A stretch of 64,000 nt of DNA from Heloderma charlesbogerti (taxonomy: Eukaryota; Chordata; Lepidosauria; Squamata; Helodermatidae): NCBI GenBank assembly GCA_026122225.1, contig JANEZZ010001513.1:2818001-2882000 (forward strand), written 5' to 3'. The notes below the pieces were generated by a model. That model was not told where the DNA came from and ran no database searches. It saw only the letters and a list, made by a program, of their open reading frames with translations. Position 1 is the stretch's first letter, and each line of letters starts with the position of its first letter. Shown here one piece after another: positions 63,055 through 64,000 of this stretch. The translations under genes were made by a program, and so were the position numbers.

Positions 63055-63459
63055 AGCATGAAAAATGTGTGTGTGATAAAGGCAGATATCACCATCACCC
63101 TTCAATAAGCTTGTGGGTTTGGCAAGATGCTTAAAGGGGATTGGTTATGCTTCACTCCATGACACTTACAGTGAGGAAAAATACGGTTTAGGAATGATTA
63201 GTTATATATGGCCTTTTGAATTTTCCAGGTGTCCTACTTCCTGGTGCCCATAAATTCAGTAATATATTTAGTTACCTTAAAGTGATCTTGGGGAAAATAT
63301 TCTCTCTTCAGATTATCCCTTAACCTCTTTTAAGAACCCTTCCATATTGACAGTCGTAGTAGTAAATTCTTTTTAAAGAATAAGTTAAGCATGAGAAGAG
63401 TGGTAGTGCCTCTTCTATGCCTTTCTGCTCATGTGAGCCATCTTTGGATCCAGGCCCTC

Positions 63460-63712
63460 CTCTTATTTATTTCTATCTCACTTCTCAGTTACAAAACGTT
63501 CAAAGTAACTTACAAATATTAAAATAGGCAATAAGCCCCCCACAGAAAACAACAGAGAATGCAAAATAATAAGAAAAGAATAAAAAGCAGTCCATTTAAA
63601 ACAGCAGACAGATTTAAAACAACAGAAAATTGGCAGAATAAAATCACATATTAAAAGCACACTGAAATAAAAAAGGTCTTTAAGTAGCATCTAAATGCTG
63701 AAAGAGAAGGGG
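63460..63712 (-). mobile_element. LINE 3' end
   Basis: Cttatttatttctatctcac then ttctcagttacaaaacgttc starts an AT-rich minus-strand tail. The upstream ORF part is too decayed to assign. Confidence 0.5.
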
Positions 63713-63713
63713 C

Positions 63714-63948
63714 CTTGAAGCCAGTGGAGGCTGGTGGCTCTGATTTTGGTTGGGCGGTGAATCCATTCCAGGTTTCATTTAGAATCAACCAGAACTCTAA
63801 AGGAGCTATCACAGGTGCTGACCCCAATCCCCAAAATAGGTTCAGCATTTTGGATAGCTCCTTTAGAGTTCTGACTGGTTATGACGGAAACCTGGAATGG
63901 ATTCACAGCCCCACTGAAGTCAGGCCACCAGCTTCCACTGCTACAGGC
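63714..63948. mobile_element. hAT MITE, CAGTGGAGGCTGGTGG family, copy 3
   Basis: The element spans 63,722-63,940 (219 bp). It starts CAGTGGAGGCTGGTGG and ends CCACCAGCTTCCACTG, a 16-bp terminal repeat with one mismatch. The arms pair through agaactctaaaggagctatc and gatagctcctttagagttct, which are exact complements. The flanks cttgaagc and ctacaggc match at only 5 of 8. It is the longest of the three copies and may be nearest the family's full length. Confidence 0.88.
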
Positions 63949-64000
63949 TCTCCATGGGTATTTTGCAATCTTGGTGCCACCATTGCCAAGGCCCTGTGTT

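Overview
The window looks like noncoding DNA from a squamate reptile (lizard or snake). The evidence is the repeat mix: RTE/BovB LINEs, CR1 and L2-like LINEs with decayed reptile-type ORFs, tRNA-derived SINEs, a 5S-rRNA-like SINE fragment, and many short palindromic hAT-type DNA transposons, all in moderately AT-rich sequence with long microsatellites. Species cannot be fixed from the sequence alone. I found no host exon, tRNA, rRNA gene or CRISPR array that I can defend. Almost every open frame is a LINE pseudogene, a repeat, or chance.

Layout. 0-13 kb: a hAT-like fragment, a CR1 3' end, a 339-bp hAT element with degraded 8-bp target duplications, an L2 3' end, an L1-like ORF2 remnant abutted by a BovB-like fragment, a 2.25-kb minus-strand BovB-like LINE (9.26-11.51 kb), and two small palindromic hAT elements. 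13-20 kb: LINE 3' ends, a PIF/Harbinger-like element, a decayed BED-zinc-finger fragment, and a 500-bp palindromic hAT element nested in an older repeat. 20.4-23.6 kb: a near full-length plus-strand BovB flanked by a 10-bp target duplication, one long frame carrying seven premature stops. 24-36 kb: more MITEs, an L2-like LINE, a BovB inserted into a CR1 (9-bp duplication), and a decayed L2-like LINE at 32.8-35.1 kb. 36-44 kb: two tRNA-SINEs in opposite orientation, a repeat-poor stretch, a 303-bp hAT element and a palindrome. 44.8-46.9 kb: a large inverted duplication of unknown class. 47-51.3 kb: MITEs, a second BED-finger fragment, and a 0.7-kb GC-rich palindrome next to a (TA)n run. 51.3-54.1 kb: repeat-poor. 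54.1-58.4 kb: a Harbinger-like element, an L2 fragment, and a minus-strand CR1 with 5'UTR, ORF1 and endonuclease but no 3' half. 58.4-64 kb: hAT elements, two more palindromes, a tRNA-SINE and a third copy of the CAGTGGAGG hAT family.

No genes work together here. LINEs of four lineages inserted by target-primed reverse transcription. Nonautonomous DNA transposons would have been moved by transposases absent from the window. The most distinctive property is the density of near-perfect inverted repeats (at least a dozen), several datable relative to one another by nesting and target-site duplications.
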